From Crossiella sp. CA-258035 (GTDB taxonomy: Bacteria; Actinomycetota; Actinomycetes; Mycobacteriales; Pseudonocardiaceae): a stretch of 64,000 nucleotides of DNA. The stretch lies in contig NZ_CP116413.1 in assembly GCF_030064675.1 (NCBI RefSeq), forward strand, positions 7,655,501 through 7,719,500, given 5' to 3'. Below are positions 8,161-17,755 of this stretch, one piece after another. The translations under genes and the position numbers were made by a program. Numbering within the stretch: position 1 is the first letter of the stretch; each line of letters opens with the position of its first letter. Below the pieces are notes generated by a model. That model was given only the letters and a program-made list of their open reading frames with translations, had not been told where the DNA came from and searched no databases.

Positions 8161-9672
8161 TTACTGGCCGCAGCGTTCCAGGACCAGTTCGCGGACGCGT
8201 TTGGCGTCGGCTTGGCCCTTGGTGGCCTTCATGACCGCGCCGACCACGGCGCCGGCCGCGGCGACCTTGCCGGAGCGGATCTTCTCGGCGATGTCGGGCT
8301 GGGCGGCCAGGGCCTCGTCGACCGCGGCGAGCAGGGCCGAGTCGTCGGAGACCACGACCAGGCCGCGGGCCTCGACCACGGTGTCCGGCTCGCCCTCGCC
8401 TGCCAGCACGCCGTCGACGACCTGGCGGGCCAGCTTGTTGGTCAGCTTGCCCTCGGCGACCAGGGCGATCACCCTGGCCAGCTGGGCTGGGGTGATGGCC
8501 AGGTCAGCGAGGTCGACGCCCTGGGTGTTGGCCTGCTGGGACAGGTAGGCCACCCACCAGGAGCGGGCCTCGTCCGGGGCGGCTCCCGCTTCGACGGTGG
8601 CCGCGACCAGTTCGAGTGCGCCCGCGTTGACCAGGTCGCGCAGTTCCGGGTCGGAGAGCTTCCACTCGGCCTGGATCCGCTTGCGGCGCTGCCAGGGCAG
8701 CTCGGGCAGGGTCTGCGCGAGCTCGGCCACCCACTCGCGGGACGGGGCGATCGGCACCAGGTCGGGCTCCGGGAAGTACCGGTAGTCCTCGCTGGTCTCC
8801 TTGCGCCGTCCCGGCCGGGTGCTGCCGGTGGACTCGTCGAAGTGCCTGGTCTCCTGGACGACCTCGCCGCCGCTGGTCAGCACCGCGGCGTGCCTGCGCA
8901 TCTCGAAGTGCACGGCCCGCTCGACGCTGCGCAGCGAGTTGACGTTCTTGGTCTCCGAGCGGGTGCCGAGCACGCTGCTGCCCTTGGGCATCAGCGAGAC
9001 GTTCGCGTCGCAGCGCAGCGAGCCCTGGTCCATCCGCACGTCCGAGACGTCCAGCGCCTTGAGCAGGTCGCGCAGCGCGCTGACGTAGGCGCGGGCCACC
9101 TCGGGCGCGCGTTCGCCGGTGCCGTGGATCGTCTTGGTGACGATCTCGATCAGCGGCACGCCCGCCCGGTTGTAGTCCAGCAGGGAAAACTCGGCGCCGT
9201 GGATGCGCCCGGTCGCGCCGCCCACGTGCAGCGACTTGCCGGTGTCCTCCTCCATGTGCGCGCGCTCGATCTCCACCCGGAAGATCTCACCGTCGTCGAG
9301 CACCACGTCCAGGTAGCCGTTGAAGGCGATTGGCTCGTCGTACTGCGAGGTCTGGAAGTTCTTCGGCATGTCAGGGTAGAAGTAGTTCTTCCGCGCGAAC
9401 CGGCACCACTCCGCGATCTCGCAGTTGAGCGCGAGACCGATCCGGATGGCCGACTCGACCGCCTTGCCGTTGACCACCGGCAGCGCGCCGGGCAGGCCGA
9501 GGCAGGTCGGGCAGACCTGGGTGTTCGGGTCGGCCCCGAACTGTGTCGGGCAGCCGCAGAACATCTTGGTGTTGGTGTGCAGCTCGACGTGCACCTCCAG
9601 CCCCAGCACCGGGTCGAAGCGCTCGACCACGTCGGAGTAGGGCAGCAGTTCTGCCGTGACGTCAGTCGTCAT
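8161..9672 (-). CDS. gatB: Asp-tRNA(Asn)/Glu-tRNA(Gln) amidotransferase subunit B
   Basis: Subunit of GatCAB that selects the mischarged tRNA and phosphorylates it before transamidation, needed for Gln-tRNA (and possibly Asn-tRNA) in bacteria lacking the direct synthetases. The 503-residue protein shows the N-terminal signature [19 protein letters not shown] at about 21-39 and the [17 protein letters not shown] kinase-domain motif, and ends in a YqeY-like tail domain. ATG at 9672 was chosen because the protein aligns from [15 protein letters not shown]; it overlaps the 3' end of the preceding small gene by 11 nt, indicating translational coupling. Last gene of the gatC-gatA-small gene-gatB operon. 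Confidence 0.97.
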   Translation of the reverse strand: MTTDVTAELLPYSDVVERFDPVLGLEVHVELHTNTKMFCGCPTQFGADPNTQVCPTCLGLPGALPVVNGKAVESAIRIGLALNCEIAEWCRFARKNYFYPDMPKNFQTSQYDEPIAFNGYLDVVLDDGEIFRVEIERAHMEEDTGKSLHVGGATGRIHGAEFSLLDYNRAGVPLIEIVTKTIHGTGERAPEVARAYVSALRDLLKALDVSDVRMDQGSLRCDANVSLMPKGSSVLGTRSETKNVNSLRSVERAVHFEMRRHAAVLTSGGEVVQETRHFDESTGSTRPGRRKETSEDYRYFPEPDLVPIAPSREWVAELAQTLPELPWQRRKRIQAEWKLSDPELRDLVNAGALELVAATVEAGAAPDEARSWWVAYLSQQANTQGVDLADLAITPAQLARVIALVAEGKLTNKLARQVVDGVLAGEGEPDTVVEARGLVVVSDDSALLAAVDEALAAQPDIAEKIRSGKVAAAGAVVGAVMKATKGQADAKRVRELVLERCGQ

Positions 9673-9931
9673 CGCCGTCGTCCTCCCAGTCGGACAGGAT
9701 GTCCCGCTTGAGCAGCTCGGACTGGAGCACCATCGTGCCGAGCAGTTCCTCGTCGTTGATCCCGGCGGTGCGCCGGGTGCACCAGGTGGGCGTGCCACTG
9801 GCGTCCAGGCACTTCACCACCGCGAGTGCCTCGATCGGGGTCCAGCCGTCGGGCAGCGGGAACAGTTCGAGTCCCCGCAGCACCTGGCCGACCGATTGGC
9901 GGGTGTCCTCCCGCTCGCTGCGTTCGCTCAC
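9662..9931 (-). CDS. small acidic protein of unknown function between gatA and gatB
   Basis: An 89-residue protein that I do not recognise. It starts at a GTG whose GTGA overlaps the TGA stop of gatA and ends 11 nt inside gatB, so it is locked into the operon by coupling on both sides. Visible features: a charged N-terminus ([11 protein letters not shown]), a central hydrophobic [17 protein letters not shown], two cysteines, and a strongly acidic end ([10 protein letters not shown]). Dense third-position GC and the tight overlaps argue that it is real. In M. tuberculosis pfkA occupies this place, so the insertion differs by lineage. A role with GatCAB is a guess from position only. Confidence 0.78.
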   Translation of the reverse strand: MSERSEREDTRQSVGQVLRGLELFPLPDGWTPIEALAVVKCLDASGTPTWCTRRTAGINDEELLGTMVLQSELLKRDILSDWEDDGDDD

Positions 9932-11451
9932 CGCACGCCCGCCGCGAGGTCCGGCACCCGGTGGATCTGCGCACCGCCCTCGGCGTCGTTGCGCGCGACC
10001 TCGTAGGCCGCGGCCACCCGGTACATCCGCTCGTCGGCCAGCGCGGGCGCCATGATCTGCAGCCCGACCGGCAGCCCGTCCTCGTCGGAGAGGCCGCTGG
10101 GCACGCTCATCGCCGCGTTGCCCGCCAGGTTGGCCGGGATGGTGCACAGGTCGGCCAGGTACATCGCCATCGGGTCGGCGGTGCGCTCGCCGAGCCGGAA
10201 CGCCGTGGTCGGCGTGGTCGGCGAGATCAGCACGTCGACCTGCTCGAACGCGCTGGTGAAGTCGCGCGAGATGAGCGTGCGGACCTTCTGCGCCGAGCCG
10301 TAGTAGGCGTCGTAGTACCCGGCGGAGAGCGCGTAGGTGCCCAGGATCACCCGGCGCTTGACCTCGGGGCCGAAGCCGGCCTCGCGGGTGAGCGACATGA
10401 CCTGCTCGGCGTCCAGCGCCGGGTCCTCGCCGCCGACCCGCAGGCCGTAGCGCATGGCGTCGAAGCGGGCCAGGTTGGAGGAGCACTCGCTCGGCGCGAT
10501 CAGGTAGTAGGCCGGCAGCGCGTAGGTGAAGTTCGGGCAGGAGACCTCCACGACCTCCGCGCCCAGCTTCTCCAGGGCGGCCACCGCGGCCTCGAAGGAG
10601 CGCAGCACGCCGGGCTGGTAGCCGTCGCCGCTGAACTCGCTGACCACGCCGATGCGCAGGCCGCTGAGGTCGCCCGTCGCGCCCTGGCGGGCGGCCGCGA
10701 CCACCGGCGGGACCGGCACGTTCAGCGAGGTGGAGTCGAGCGGGTCGTGCCCGGCGATGACCTCGTGCAGCAGCGCCGCGTCCAGCACGGTGCGGGCGCA
10801 GGGCCCGGCCTGGTCCAGCGAGGAGGAGAAGGCGACCAGGCCGTAGCGGGACACGCCGCCGTAGGTGGGCTTGACGCCGACGGTGCCGGTGACCGCGCCG
10901 GGCTGGCGGATCGAGCCGCCGGTGTCGGTGCCGATGGCCAGCGGAGCCTCGAAGGCGGCCAGCGCGGCCGAGGAGCCGCCGCCGGAGCCGCCGGGGATGC
11001 GGTCGAGGTCCCATGGGTTGTGCGTGGGGCCGTAGGCGGAGTTCTCGGTGGAGGAGCCCATCGCGAACTCGTCCATGTTGGTCTTGCCGAGGATGACCAC
11101 GCCCGCCTCGCGCAGCCGCCGGGTGACGGTGGCGTCGTAGGGCGGGATCCAGCCCTCCAGCATCTTGGAGCCGCAGGTGGTGGGCACGCCCTTGATGGTG
11201 AGCACGTCCTTGAGCGCCAGCGGCACCCCGGCCAGCGGCGAGGCGGGGGTCTCACCGGCGGCGATGGACTTGTCCACGGCCTCGGCGGCGGCCAGCGCGC
11301 CCTCGGTGTCCACGTGCAGGAAGGCGTGCACGGCACCGTCGACCGCGGCCACGCGGTCCAGGTGCGCCTGGGCGACCTCCACCGCGGAGACCTCACGCGA
11401 GTGGATCTTGCCGGCCAGTTCGGCCGCGGTGAGCCTGGTCAGGTCGGTCAT
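9928..11451 (-). CDS. gatA: Asp-tRNA(Asn)/Glu-tRNA(Gln) amidotransferase subunit A
   Basis: Glutaminase subunit of GatCAB; releases ammonia from glutamine and channels it to GatB. The 507-residue protein carries the amidase-signature catalytic triad: K81 ([11 protein letters not shown]), cis-S156 (PGGSGGGSS) and nucleophile S180 ([11 protein letters not shown]). It follows gatC with a 1-nt gap and overlaps the next small gene by 4 nt, so gatC, gatA, the small gene and gatB form one translationally coupled operon. Confidence 0.97.
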   Translation of the reverse strand: MTDLTRLTAAELAGKIHSREVSAVEVAQAHLDRVAAVDGAVHAFLHVDTEGALAAAEAVDKSIAAGETPASPLAGVPLALKDVLTIKGVPTTCGSKMLEGWIPPYDATVTRRLREAGVVILGKTNMDEFAMGSSTENSAYGPTHNPWDLDRIPGGSGGGSSAALAAFEAPLAIGTDTGGSIRQPGAVTGTVGVKPTYGGVSRYGLVAFSSSLDQAGPCARTVLDAALLHEVIAGHDPLDSTSLNVPVPPVVAAARQGATGDLSGLRIGVVSEFSGDGYQPGVLRSFEAAVAALEKLGAEVVEVSCPNFTYALPAYYLIAPSECSSNLARFDAMRYGLRVGGEDPALDAEQVMSLTREAGFGPEVKRRVILGTYALSAGYYDAYYGSAQKVRTLISRDFTSAFEQVDVLISPTTPTTAFRLGERTADPMAMYLADLCTIPANLAGNAAMSVPSGLSDEDGLPVGLQIMAPALADERMYRVAAAYEVARNDAEGGAQIHRVPDLAAGVR

Positions 11452-11452
11452 G

Positions 11453-11749
11453 TCAGGCCTCCCCGAGGATGCGCGGCACGCGGAACCGGCCGTCCTCGGC
11501 CGCGGGCGCCGCGGCGAGCGCGTCCTCCCTGGGCAGCGAGGGGGTGATCTCGTCGGCGCGGAAGACGTTGGTCAGCGGCACGGAGTGCGAGGTCGGCGGG
11601 ACGTCCTCGGCGGCTACCTCGCCGACCTTGGCCACCGCCTGGATGATGCCGTCCAACTGGCCGGCGAACAGGTCCAGTTCGGCATCGGTGACGGCGAGCC
11701 TGGCCAGCCTGGCCAGGTGCGCTACCTCGTCGCGCGAGATGGTGGGCAC
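11453..11749 (-). CDS. gatC: Asp-tRNA(Asn)/Glu-tRNA(Gln) amidotransferase subunit C
   Basis: The 98-residue small subunit that wraps around GatA and GatB and stabilises the complex. Family hallmarks are the start ([20 protein letters not shown]) and the C-terminal LREDxxxPS-type segment, here [20 protein letters not shown]. Start is a GTG preceded by GGGAG about 8 nt upstream on the minus strand. First gene of the gat operon; its promoter must lie in the 188-nt gap shared with the divergent ACT gene. Confidence 0.95.
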   Translation of the reverse strand: MPTISRDEVAHLARLARLAVTDAELDLFAGQLDGIIQAVAKVGEVAAEDVPPTSHSVPLTNVFRADEITPSLPREDALAAAPAAEDGRFRVPRILGEA

Positions 11750-11937
11750 TGGTGGACTCCCTGAAAGTTGCTGCCCGGATGCGGGGCTTCGTTGCGGGCT
11801 GAGTCTATGGCGCGGGCCGTCACGGCCCCGAACGGGTTGTTGGTCTGGTCGTCACGCTGTGGATAACTGGACGGGTTCTCTCGACATGTGGACGGCGGAG
11901 TCGGTGTTGTCGGCCGGGTCTGCGACAATCGGCGGCC

Positions 11938-12591
11938 GTGTCCTTCCTGATCCGCGTGCAGCTTCCCGACCGTCCCGGCACCCTGGGGGCGGTCGCGTCG
12001 GCGCTCGGTGAGATCGGGGCCGACATCCTGAGCGTGGACGTGGTCGAACGCGGGGTCGGCGTGGCCATCGACGACCTGGTGGTGGAGCTGCCCTCGGGCC
12101 GGCTGCCGGACGTGCTGATCACCGCGGCCGAGTCGGTCGAGGGCGTCGAGGTGGACGCGGTCCGGCCCTACGCCGGCATCCTCAACACCCACCGCGAGCT
12201 GGAGCTGGTGGAGGAGATCGCCGCCGAGCCGCGCAAGGGTCTTGAGGTCTTCACCGAGGGCGTGCCGCGGATCATCCGGGCCGGCTGGGCCGTGGTGGTC
12301 GGCAACAACGGCGACGGCCCGTACCGGCTGGCCGCCAGCAGCGCGGCCCCGGAGACCAAGGCGATCGACCTGCCCTGGCTGCCGCTGGCCAAGGCGACCA
12401 TCCTGGACGGCGAGGAGCCGTGGGTGCCCGAGACCTGGCAGGAGCTGGGCACCGAGCTGGCGGCCACCCCGCTGGGCAACCCGGACCGGGTGCTGCTGGT
12501 GGGGCGGCCGGGCGGGCCGATGTTCCGGGCGGCCGAGGTGGCGCGGCTGGCGCACCTGGCCGGGATCGTCGCGGTGGTCCTGCCCGACTAG
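11938..12591 (+). CDS. ACT-domain protein (Rv3013-like)
   Basis: A 217-residue protein with an N-terminal ACT domain (FLIRVQLPDRPGTLGAVASA, then LGEIGADILSVDVVER) and a C-terminal region of about 130 residues without a recognisable fold. ACT domains bind amino acids and regulate enzymes or transcription; the ligand here is unknown. It is divergent from the gat operon exactly as Rv3013 is in M. tuberculosis. GTG start without a clear ribosome site; GACAAT, 8 nt upstream of the GTG, could be the -10 of a leaderless transcript. Confidence 0.85.
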   Translation: MSFLIRVQLPDRPGTLGAVASALGEIGADILSVDVVERGVGVAIDDLVVELPSGRLPDVLITAAESVEGVEVDAVRPYAGILNTHRELELVEEIAAEPRKGLEVFTEGVPRIIRAGWAVVVGNNGDGPYRLAASSAAPETKAIDLPWLPLAKATILDGEEPWVPETWQELGTELAATPLGNPDRVLLVGRPGGPMFRAAEVARLAHLAGIVAVVLPD

Positions 12592-12607
12592 CGCGGCGAG
12601 CGAGGTT

Positions 12608-12633
12608 CCGCGTCTGCCGGATTGCAGACGCGG
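12608..12633 (+). terminator. 10-bp hairpin after the ACT gene
   Basis: CCGCGTCTGC (12608-12617) pairs perfectly with GCAGACGCGG (12624-12633), loop CGGATT, 17 nt after the ACT-protein stop and before the secreted hydrolase gene. No T-run. Confidence 0.7.
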
Positions 12634-12663
12634 CGGACCGGTCCTCAGCGCGAGCCTGGGCCG

Positions 12664-14082
12664 GTGACCAAGACCCTTCGCCTGCTCGCGGTCGCGGCCG
12701 GCGCGGCCGTGGCCGTCCTGCACGCCCCGCCCGCGACCGCCGCACCCGCGCTGACCTGGCGGGACTGCGGCTCCGGCCTCCAGTGCGCCGAGCTGTCCGT
12801 GCCCACCGACCACGCCAACCCGCGCGGGTCCCGCTTCGACCTCGCGCTGGCCCGCTACCCCGCCAGGGACCCGGCCACCCGCCTCGGCTCCATCGTGGTC
12901 AACCCCGGCGGGCCGGGGGCCTACCTGCACCTGTTGCCGCAGCTGGGCGGGCAGTTCGCGGACCTGACGCAGTGGTTCGACGTGGTGCTGTTCGACCCGC
13001 GCGGGATGGGGCGCAGCGCCGGGATCACCTGCCCGACCGGCGCGCCGATCCCGCTGGAGTGGACCTTCCCGGACGAGGCCGCCTACCGCGCGCACGTGGC
13101 GCGCAGCCGGGAGTTCGGCGCGGGCTGCGCCACGGCCGCAGGGCCGCTGGCCGGGAAGCTGGACAGCTGGCAGGTGGCGCACGACCTGGACGCGATCAGG
13201 GCCGCGCTCGGCGAGTCCAAGCTGCGATACCTGGGCAACTCCTACGGCACCGTGTTCGGCCAGGCCTACCTGTCCCTGTTCCCGCACCGGTCCGGGCGGT
13301 TCTTCCTGGACAGCGTGTACGACCACACCAACCGCTCGCAGCGGGACTGGGCGGCCTCCCGGGCCGAGGTGGCCGAGCGGAACCTGCACCGCTTCGGCGA
13401 CTGGTGCGCGCGCACGCCGGACTGCGCGCTGCACGGGCGCGACCTGGTCAAGGTGTGGACGGACCTGGTGGCGCGGGCCGAGAGGCAGCCGATCCCGGCG
13501 CCGGATGCGAAGTTCGGCGGGCCGGGCACGGCCTCGCGGATCGTCTCCAGCACGCACTCGGACTTCGAGCGGGACTGGCCGCGACTGGCCCAGGCGATCG
13601 CCGAGGCGGACGCCGGTGATGCCAGCAAGCTGGTCGGCGTACCCGCGATCCCGGTGGAGACCGACGTGAACCGGCAGATCAACTGCGCCGACTTCCCCTA
13701 CGCCACCGACTACCGCGAGGTGAGCCGGATCGTGGCCGGGATCAGGGCCACCGTGGCTCCGCTGCTGGGCTGGCGGCACACCTGGGTCAACGTGCTCAAG
13801 TGCGCCGGGCTGCCCGAGGTCACACCCTTTGCCCCGCAACCGATCCCGCCCGCGCACCGGCCGCCGTCGCTGCTCGCCGACGGCATCCACGACTCGGTGA
13901 CCACGGTGGACTACGGGCGGCGGGTGACCGCGCAACTGCCCGGTTCCCGGCACATCGCGGTGGTGGGCGGGCACGCCAACTACCTCTACGCGGGCAACCG
14001 CTGCCTGCGCGGGCACGTGCACCGCTACCTCACCACCGGCGCGCTGCCGCCGGCTGGCCTGACCTGTCCGGCGAACACCTGA
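12664..14082 (+). CDS. secreted alpha/beta hydrolase, tripeptidyl-aminopeptidase type
   Basis: A 472-residue exported enzyme of the TAP/SlpD-like family (S33 peptidase fold). Residues 1-27 (TKTLRLLAVAAGAAVAVLHA to PATAAPAL) form a Sec signal peptide. The oxyanion segment VNPGGPGA is at 79-86, the nucleophile elbow GNSYGT places Ser at 193, and a C-terminal TAP-type segment has LADGIHDSVT and the GGHANYLYAG histidine. These enzymes usually cleave N-terminal peptides or esters outside the cell; the exact substrate is unknown. GTG at 12664 was chosen because the signal peptide starts there. Downstream, the sensor kinase gene starts 11 nt later, so the three genes up to 15745 may be one unit. Confidence 0.87.
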   Translation: MTKTLRLLAVAAGAAVAVLHAPPATAAPALTWRDCGSGLQCAELSVPTDHANPRGSRFDLALARYPARDPATRLGSIVVNPGGPGAYLHLLPQLGGQFADLTQWFDVVLFDPRGMGRSAGITCPTGAPIPLEWTFPDEAAYRAHVARSREFGAGCATAAGPLAGKLDSWQVAHDLDAIRAALGESKLRYLGNSYGTVFGQAYLSLFPHRSGRFFLDSVYDHTNRSQRDWAASRAEVAERNLHRFGDWCARTPDCALHGRDLVKVWTDLVARAERQPIPAPDAKFGGPGTASRIVSSTHSDFERDWPRLAQAIAEADAGDASKLVGVPAIPVETDVNRQINCADFPYATDYREVSRIVAGIRATVAPLLGWRHTWVNVLKCAGLPEVTPFAPQPIPPAHRPPSLLADGIHDSVTTVDYGRRVTAQLPGSRHIAVVGGHANYLYAGNRCLRGHVHRYLTTGALPPAGLTCPANT

Positions 14083-14093
14083 AGACTGGCCGC

Positions 14094-15116
14094 ATGAACG
14101 ACGCCACGCTGGCCGGCATCGCCTTCCTCGCCCTGCTGGGCGGGGTGCTGCTGGAACGCGGCGAGCTGTCCTGGCCGCCGGTGCTGCTCAGCCTGGCGCT
14201 GAGCCTGCCGCTGACGCTGCGCCGCCGGTACCCCGTCGCGGTGGCGGTGGCCTGCGCGGCGGTGGCCTTCGTCGGCACCGGGTTGCCCGGCTGGTCGGGG
14301 CGCACGGTGGCCGCGGCCGCGTTCTGCTCGGCGGTCTACCACCGCGGCGAGAAGTTCGGGCCGGTGGTGGCGCTGTCGGTGGGCTGGACGGTGCTCTACG
14401 GGCTCAGCGCGCCGGCGCCGCCCAGCACACCGGTGCTCACCGAGGCGGTGCTGCTGGGCCTGGCGCCGGTCGCGGCCGGGGTGGCGCTGCGGCTGCACCG
14501 GGAGCGGGTGCGCTCGGCGGTCGCGCTGCGGCAGGCGGAGCTGGCCAGGGTGGTGGCGGACGAGCGGCTGCGCATCGCCAGGGACGTGCACGACGCGGTC
14601 GGCCACCACCTGACCGCGATCCGGTTGCAGGCCATGGCGGCCCGGCGGGTGCCCGAGGCGGCGCCCGCCGCGCTGGCGCTGATCACCGACCTGTCCGCCA
14701 CCGCGCTGACCGAGACCAGGGGCCTGCTGGCCGAGCTGCGCGAGGATCCAGGGCTGGACCAGGTGACCGAGCTGGCCGCCCGGCTGGCCAGGAGCGGACC
14801 GCGGATCACCGTGCGGGGCTTGGAGATCGGGGTGCCGGAGCTGGTGGGGCGGCACGCCTACCGGATCGTGCAGGAGGCGCTGACCAACGTGCTGCGGCAC
14901 TCCGCGGCCACGGAGGTCGAGGTGGAGCTGCGCCGGACGGGGACGGAGCTGGTGATCACGGTGTGCGACAACGGCCGGAGCGTTGGTGAGCCCCGGCCCG
15001 GCCACGGTCTGCGCGGGCTGGCCGAGCGGGCCGCGCTGCTCGGCGGCACCTGCACCGCCGGGCCGGCCGGTGACGGCTGGCTGGTGCGGGCCGTGCTGCC
15101 CTGGGAGCCGCGATGA
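14094..15116 (+). CDS. two-component sensor histidine kinase (HisKA_3 type)
   Basis: A 340-residue membrane sensor kinase of the NarL/DesK class. Four or five hydrophobic segments occupy residues 5-130, with almost no extracellular loops, so the signal is probably sensed in the membrane. The phosphoacceptor motif ERLRIARDVHDAVGHHL puts His at 166; the HATPase domain has YRIVQEALTNVLRHS (N box) and HGLRGLAERAALLGG (G2 box). It begins 11 nt after the hydrolase stop and its TGA overlaps the ATG of the response regulator (ATGA), which identifies its partner. Confidence 0.93.
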   Translation: MNDATLAGIAFLALLGGVLLERGELSWPPVLLSLALSLPLTLRRRYPVAVAVACAAVAFVGTGLPGWSGRTVAAAAFCSAVYHRGEKFGPVVALSVGWTVLYGLSAPAPPSTPVLTEAVLLGLAPVAAGVALRLHRERVRSAVALRQAELARVVADERLRIARDVHDAVGHHLTAIRLQAMAARRVPEAAPAALALITDLSATALTETRGLLAELREDPGLDQVTELAARLARSGPRITVRGLEIGVPELVGRHAYRIVQEALTNVLRHSAATEVEVELRRTGTELVITVCDNGRSVGEPRPGHGLRGLAERAALLGGTCTAGPAGDGWLVRAVLPWEPR

Positions 15117-15745
15117 TCCGGGTGCTGCTGGCCGACGACCAGCAGCCGGTGCGCGCGGCACTGCGCCTGTTGCTGGACGCCGAGCCCGACATCGAGGTGG
15201 TCGGCGAGGCGGCCAACGGCGCGGAGGCGGTGCACCTGACCCGCTGGCGGCGGCCGGACGTGGTGCTGATGGACATCCGGATGCCGCACCAGGACGGCCT
15301 GGCCGCGATCGAGGAACTGGCCGGGACCCCGGCGCGCATCCTGGTGCTGACCACCTTCGACCTGGACGACTACCTCTACCGCGCGCTGCGTGCCGGTGCG
15401 GCCGGGTTTCTGTTGAAGGACAACGATCCCGAGCTGCTGACCACGGCGATCCGGGCGGTGCACGGCGGGCACGGGCTGATCGATCCCAAGGTCACCAGCG
15501 GGCTGATCCGGCGCTTCGCCGAGCTGGCCCCCGCGCCGCCGGGCCCGGAGCTGGCCGCGCTGACCGACCGGGAGCGGGAGGTGCTGCGGGCGCTGGCCCG
15601 CGGGCTCAGCAACGCCGAGATCGCGGCCGAGCTGGCGGTGGGCGAGGGCACGGTGAAGACCCACGTGGCCAGGGTGCTGGCCAAGCTCGGGCTGCGCACC
15701 AGGGTGCACGCGGTGATCTACGCGCACGAGCACGACCTGGGCTAG
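15113..15745 (+). CDS. LuxR/NarL-family response regulator
   Basis: A 210-residue regulator. The receiver domain shows the acid pocket D8-D9, phosphoacceptor D54 (VVLMDIRMP), T residue in LVLTTFD and K in FLLKDND. The C-terminal GerE helix-turn-helix (LTDREREVLRALARGLSNAE, then IAAELAVGEGTVKTHV) binds DNA. It overlaps the kinase gene by 4 nt. Its TAG stop shares bases with the stop of the convergent NmrA-like gene, leaving no room for a separate terminator. Target genes are not evident; the adjacent exported hydrolase is a candidate. Confidence 0.94.
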   Translation: MIRVLLADDQQPVRAALRLLLDAEPDIEVVGEAANGAEAVHLTRWRRPDVVLMDIRMPHQDGLAAIEELAGTPARILVLTTFDLDDYLYRALRAGAAGFLLKDNDPELLTTAIRAVHGGHGLIDPKVTSGLIRRFAELAPAPPGPELAALTDREREVLRALARGLSNAEIAAELAVGEGTVKTHVARVLAKLGLRTRVHAVIYAHEHDLG

Positions 15746-16518
15746 AACTCTGCCGCGTGGTCAGCCACCCACTGCCGGAAGCTGCGCGCGGGCGAACCGG
15801 TCACGGTCGCCACGGTGTCGGTGATCTCGGGGCTGGGCTGGCTCGACATCGCGGCGTAGGCGTCCAGCAAAACGTCCACAAAGGACAGTGGCAGGCCGTC
15901 GGCGAGCAGCTGCCGCCGGGCGGTCACCCGGTCCAGCTCGACCCAGCGCAGCGGGCGGCCGAGCACCTCGCCGATGATCCGCACCTGCTCGGCCTGGCTG
16001 AGCACCTCGGGACCGGTCAGCCGGTACACCTGGCCGTGGTGGCCCTCGCCGGTGAGCGCGCGCACCGCCACCGCCGCGATGTCCGCCTCGTGCAGCATGG
16101 CCAGGCCCAGCCCGCCGTACGCGCCACGCACCTGCTCCCCCGCCCTGATCTGCCCGGTCCACCACCGGGCGTTGACCGCGAACGTGCTGGCCCGGATGAC
16201 CGTCCACTCCAGACCCGACCGCCGGATCAGCTCCTCCTGCGCGTCCATGCTGAGGTCGCCGACCGCGCCGGAGCAGAGGAAGACCACCCGGCGCGCGTGC
16301 CGGGCGATCTCCGCGAGCACCCCGGGCAGCGCTTCGCCGCTGTGCAGCGGCCAGATCAGGAACACCGCGTCCACCTCGCGCAGACTGCCGGTCAGGCTCT
16401 CCGGGCGGGCCAGATCCGCGCGATCTCGGGGCAGGGCAACGGCTTCCGCGCGAAGCTGGGTCATGACCTGGCGGCCGACGTTGCCGGTCGCCCCGGTCAC
16501 CAGAACTCGTGTCGTCAT
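15742..16518 (-). CDS. NmrA-like NAD(P)-binding protein
   Basis: A 258-residue atypical short-chain dehydrogenase/NmrA-type protein. The dinucleotide-binding motif TGATGNVG is at the N-terminus (8-15), and WTVIRASTFAVNARWW and GQVYRLTGPEVLSQAEQ match the SDR5a/NAD(P)H-azoreductase-like group. Such proteins act as redox sensors or as reductases on quinones; the role here is unknown. ATG at 16518; the open frame upstream is antisense to the Lrp gene. It is divergently paired with that regulator (54 nt gap), which probably controls it. Confidence 0.85.
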   Translation of the reverse strand: MTTRVLVTGATGNVGRQVMTQLRAEAVALPRDRADLARPESLTGSLREVDAVFLIWPLHSGEALPGVLAEIARHARRVVFLCSGAVGDLSMDAQEELIRRSGLEWTVIRASTFAVNARWWTGQIRAGEQVRGAYGGLGLAMLHEADIAAVAVRALTGEGHHGQVYRLTGPEVLSQAEQVRIIGEVLGRPLRWVELDRVTARRQLLADGLPLSFVDVLLDAYAAMSSQPSPEITDTVATVTGSPARSFRQWVADHAAEF

Positions 16519-16572
16519 GGCTGCACGGTCCGGCCCGGATGCGGATTCCCGCCCGTGAACTACGGTGATCCG

Positions 16573-17457
16573 GTGGAATCCGTCATTCTGGACGAGTTGG
16601 AGCGGGAAATCGTCACGACCCTCCAGCAGGACGGCCGCGCCCCGTTCAGCCGGATCGCCGGGGCGCTGGGCGTCTCGGAGAACACGGTGGCCCGCCGGTA
16701 CCAGCGGCTGCGCTCGGCCGGGCTGCTGCGGGTGGTGGGCTCGGTGTACGGCCCGCTGGCCGGCTACACCTCGTGGACCCTGCGCATCCGCTGCACCCCG
16801 GACGCGGCGACCCCGATCGCCACCGCGCTGGCCCGTCGCCCGGACACCTTCTGGGTGCACCTGCTCTCCGGCGGCACCGAGATCTCCTGCCACGTCCAGG
16901 CGCGAACCGAGGCCGACCGGGACACCCTGCTGATGGACAAGCTGCCGCGCACCGCCAGGGTGCTGGACCTCAGCGCGCACGCCCTGCTCGGCGAGGCGGG
17001 ACCCGTTGTGCCACTGGACGACGGCGACCACGCGCTGCTGGCGGCACTGGCCAGGGACGGCCGGACGAGGCACACCGAACTGGCGGCGGCCACGGGCTGG
17101 TCGGAGTCCACGGTGAAGCGGCGGATCGACGCGCTGCGGGAGAGCGGGGTGCTGGTGTTCGAGGTGGATGTGCCGCCCGCGGCGCTCGGGCTGCGTGCCG
17201 AGGCGCGGTTGTGGCTGACCGTGCGGCCCTCGGCGCTGCGCCGGGTCGCGGCGACGGTCGGCGGGCACCCGGAGGTGAGCTTCGCCGGGGTGACCACCGG
17301 GCGGACCAACCTGACCGCGATGGTGGCCTGCCGCGACGCCGGGGAGTTGTACCGGTACCTGACCGAGCGGGTGGGCGGGCTGGCCGGGGTGCACTCGATG
17401 GAGACCGCGCCGGTGGTGCGGACGGTGAAGCGGTCCGGGGCGCTGCTGCCGCGCTGA
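16573..17457 (+). CDS. Lrp/AsnC-family regulator with two HTH modules
   Basis: A 294-residue transcription regulator made of two Lrp-like halves: a first AsnC helix-turn-helix at about 8-52 (DGRAPFSRIAGALGVSENTV) with a sensing region, and a second at about 150-192 (LARDGRTRHTELAAATGWSE) with its own RAM-like region. Tandem Lrp proteins of this size are common in actinomycetes. GTG at 16573 (MESVILDELEREI) was chosen because the HTH starts right after it; GTG at 16555 is possible. Divergent from the NmrA-like gene, whose promoter it probably binds. Confidence 0.87.
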   Translation: MESVILDELEREIVTTLQQDGRAPFSRIAGALGVSENTVARRYQRLRSAGLLRVVGSVYGPLAGYTSWTLRIRCTPDAATPIATALARRPDTFWVHLLSGGTEISCHVQARTEADRDTLLMDKLPRTARVLDLSAHALLGEAGPVVPLDDGDHALLAALARDGRTRHTELAAATGWSESTVKRRIDALRESGVLVFEVDVPPAALGLRAEARLWLTVRPSALRRVAATVGGHPEVSFAGVTTGRTNLTAMVACRDAGELYRYLTERVGGLAGVHSMETAPVVRTVKRSGALLPR

Positions 17458-17481
17458 GGGGTCAGGTGGCCTGGGCGGAGT

Positions 17482-17745
17482 TCACAGCGCGTGCACGAGG
17501 ACGGCACCGGTTCGGAGCGCGACCGCCGCGATGAGGCAGTCCATCATCGAACGAACGGTGTGGCCGGTTTTCCGCACCGCGCGGTACAACTCGGAGCCGG
17601 TGTGGAAGTCCACCGCCGGGTCAACGCCGAGCAGCGTGAGACTACTGAGCGCCTGGTCCAGCCGAATCAGCCGGAACCCGTCCAAACCCGACCGCACCTC
17701 CAAGATGACAGGTTCCGTGGTGGCCAAGGAACCAGGGTCACGCAT
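17482..17745 (-). pseudogene. truncated PIN-domain toxin, VapC remnant
   Basis: An 87-residue frame that matches only the middle of VapC: LATTEPVILEVRSG (with the second acidic residue) and RSMMDCLIAAVALRTGAVLV (with the third acidic residue). A complete VapC has about 130 residues; the first 30-35, with the VDTSxW motif and the first catalytic Asp, are missing, and so is the C-terminal HxDxDFD block with the fourth acid. The ATG at 17745 lies only 10 nt after the antitoxin stop, where an intact vapC would begin, so an internal deletion removed the 5' part. Without two metal ligands it should be inactive as a ribonuclease. Confidence 0.7.
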
Positions 17746-17755
17746 CAGCTGCCGA

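Noticed and set aside
7981-8548. Frames crossing the heptamer array and running antisense into gatB
   Set aside because: The translation of the array is a short peptide repeat (GSGQRAA type) and the rest is antisense to gatB; no ribosome site or family similarity.
12420-13619. Long plus-strand frame overlapping the ACT and hydrolase genes
   Set aside because: It is a shifted frame of two well-supported genes with Arg/Gly-rich composition and no recognisable domain.
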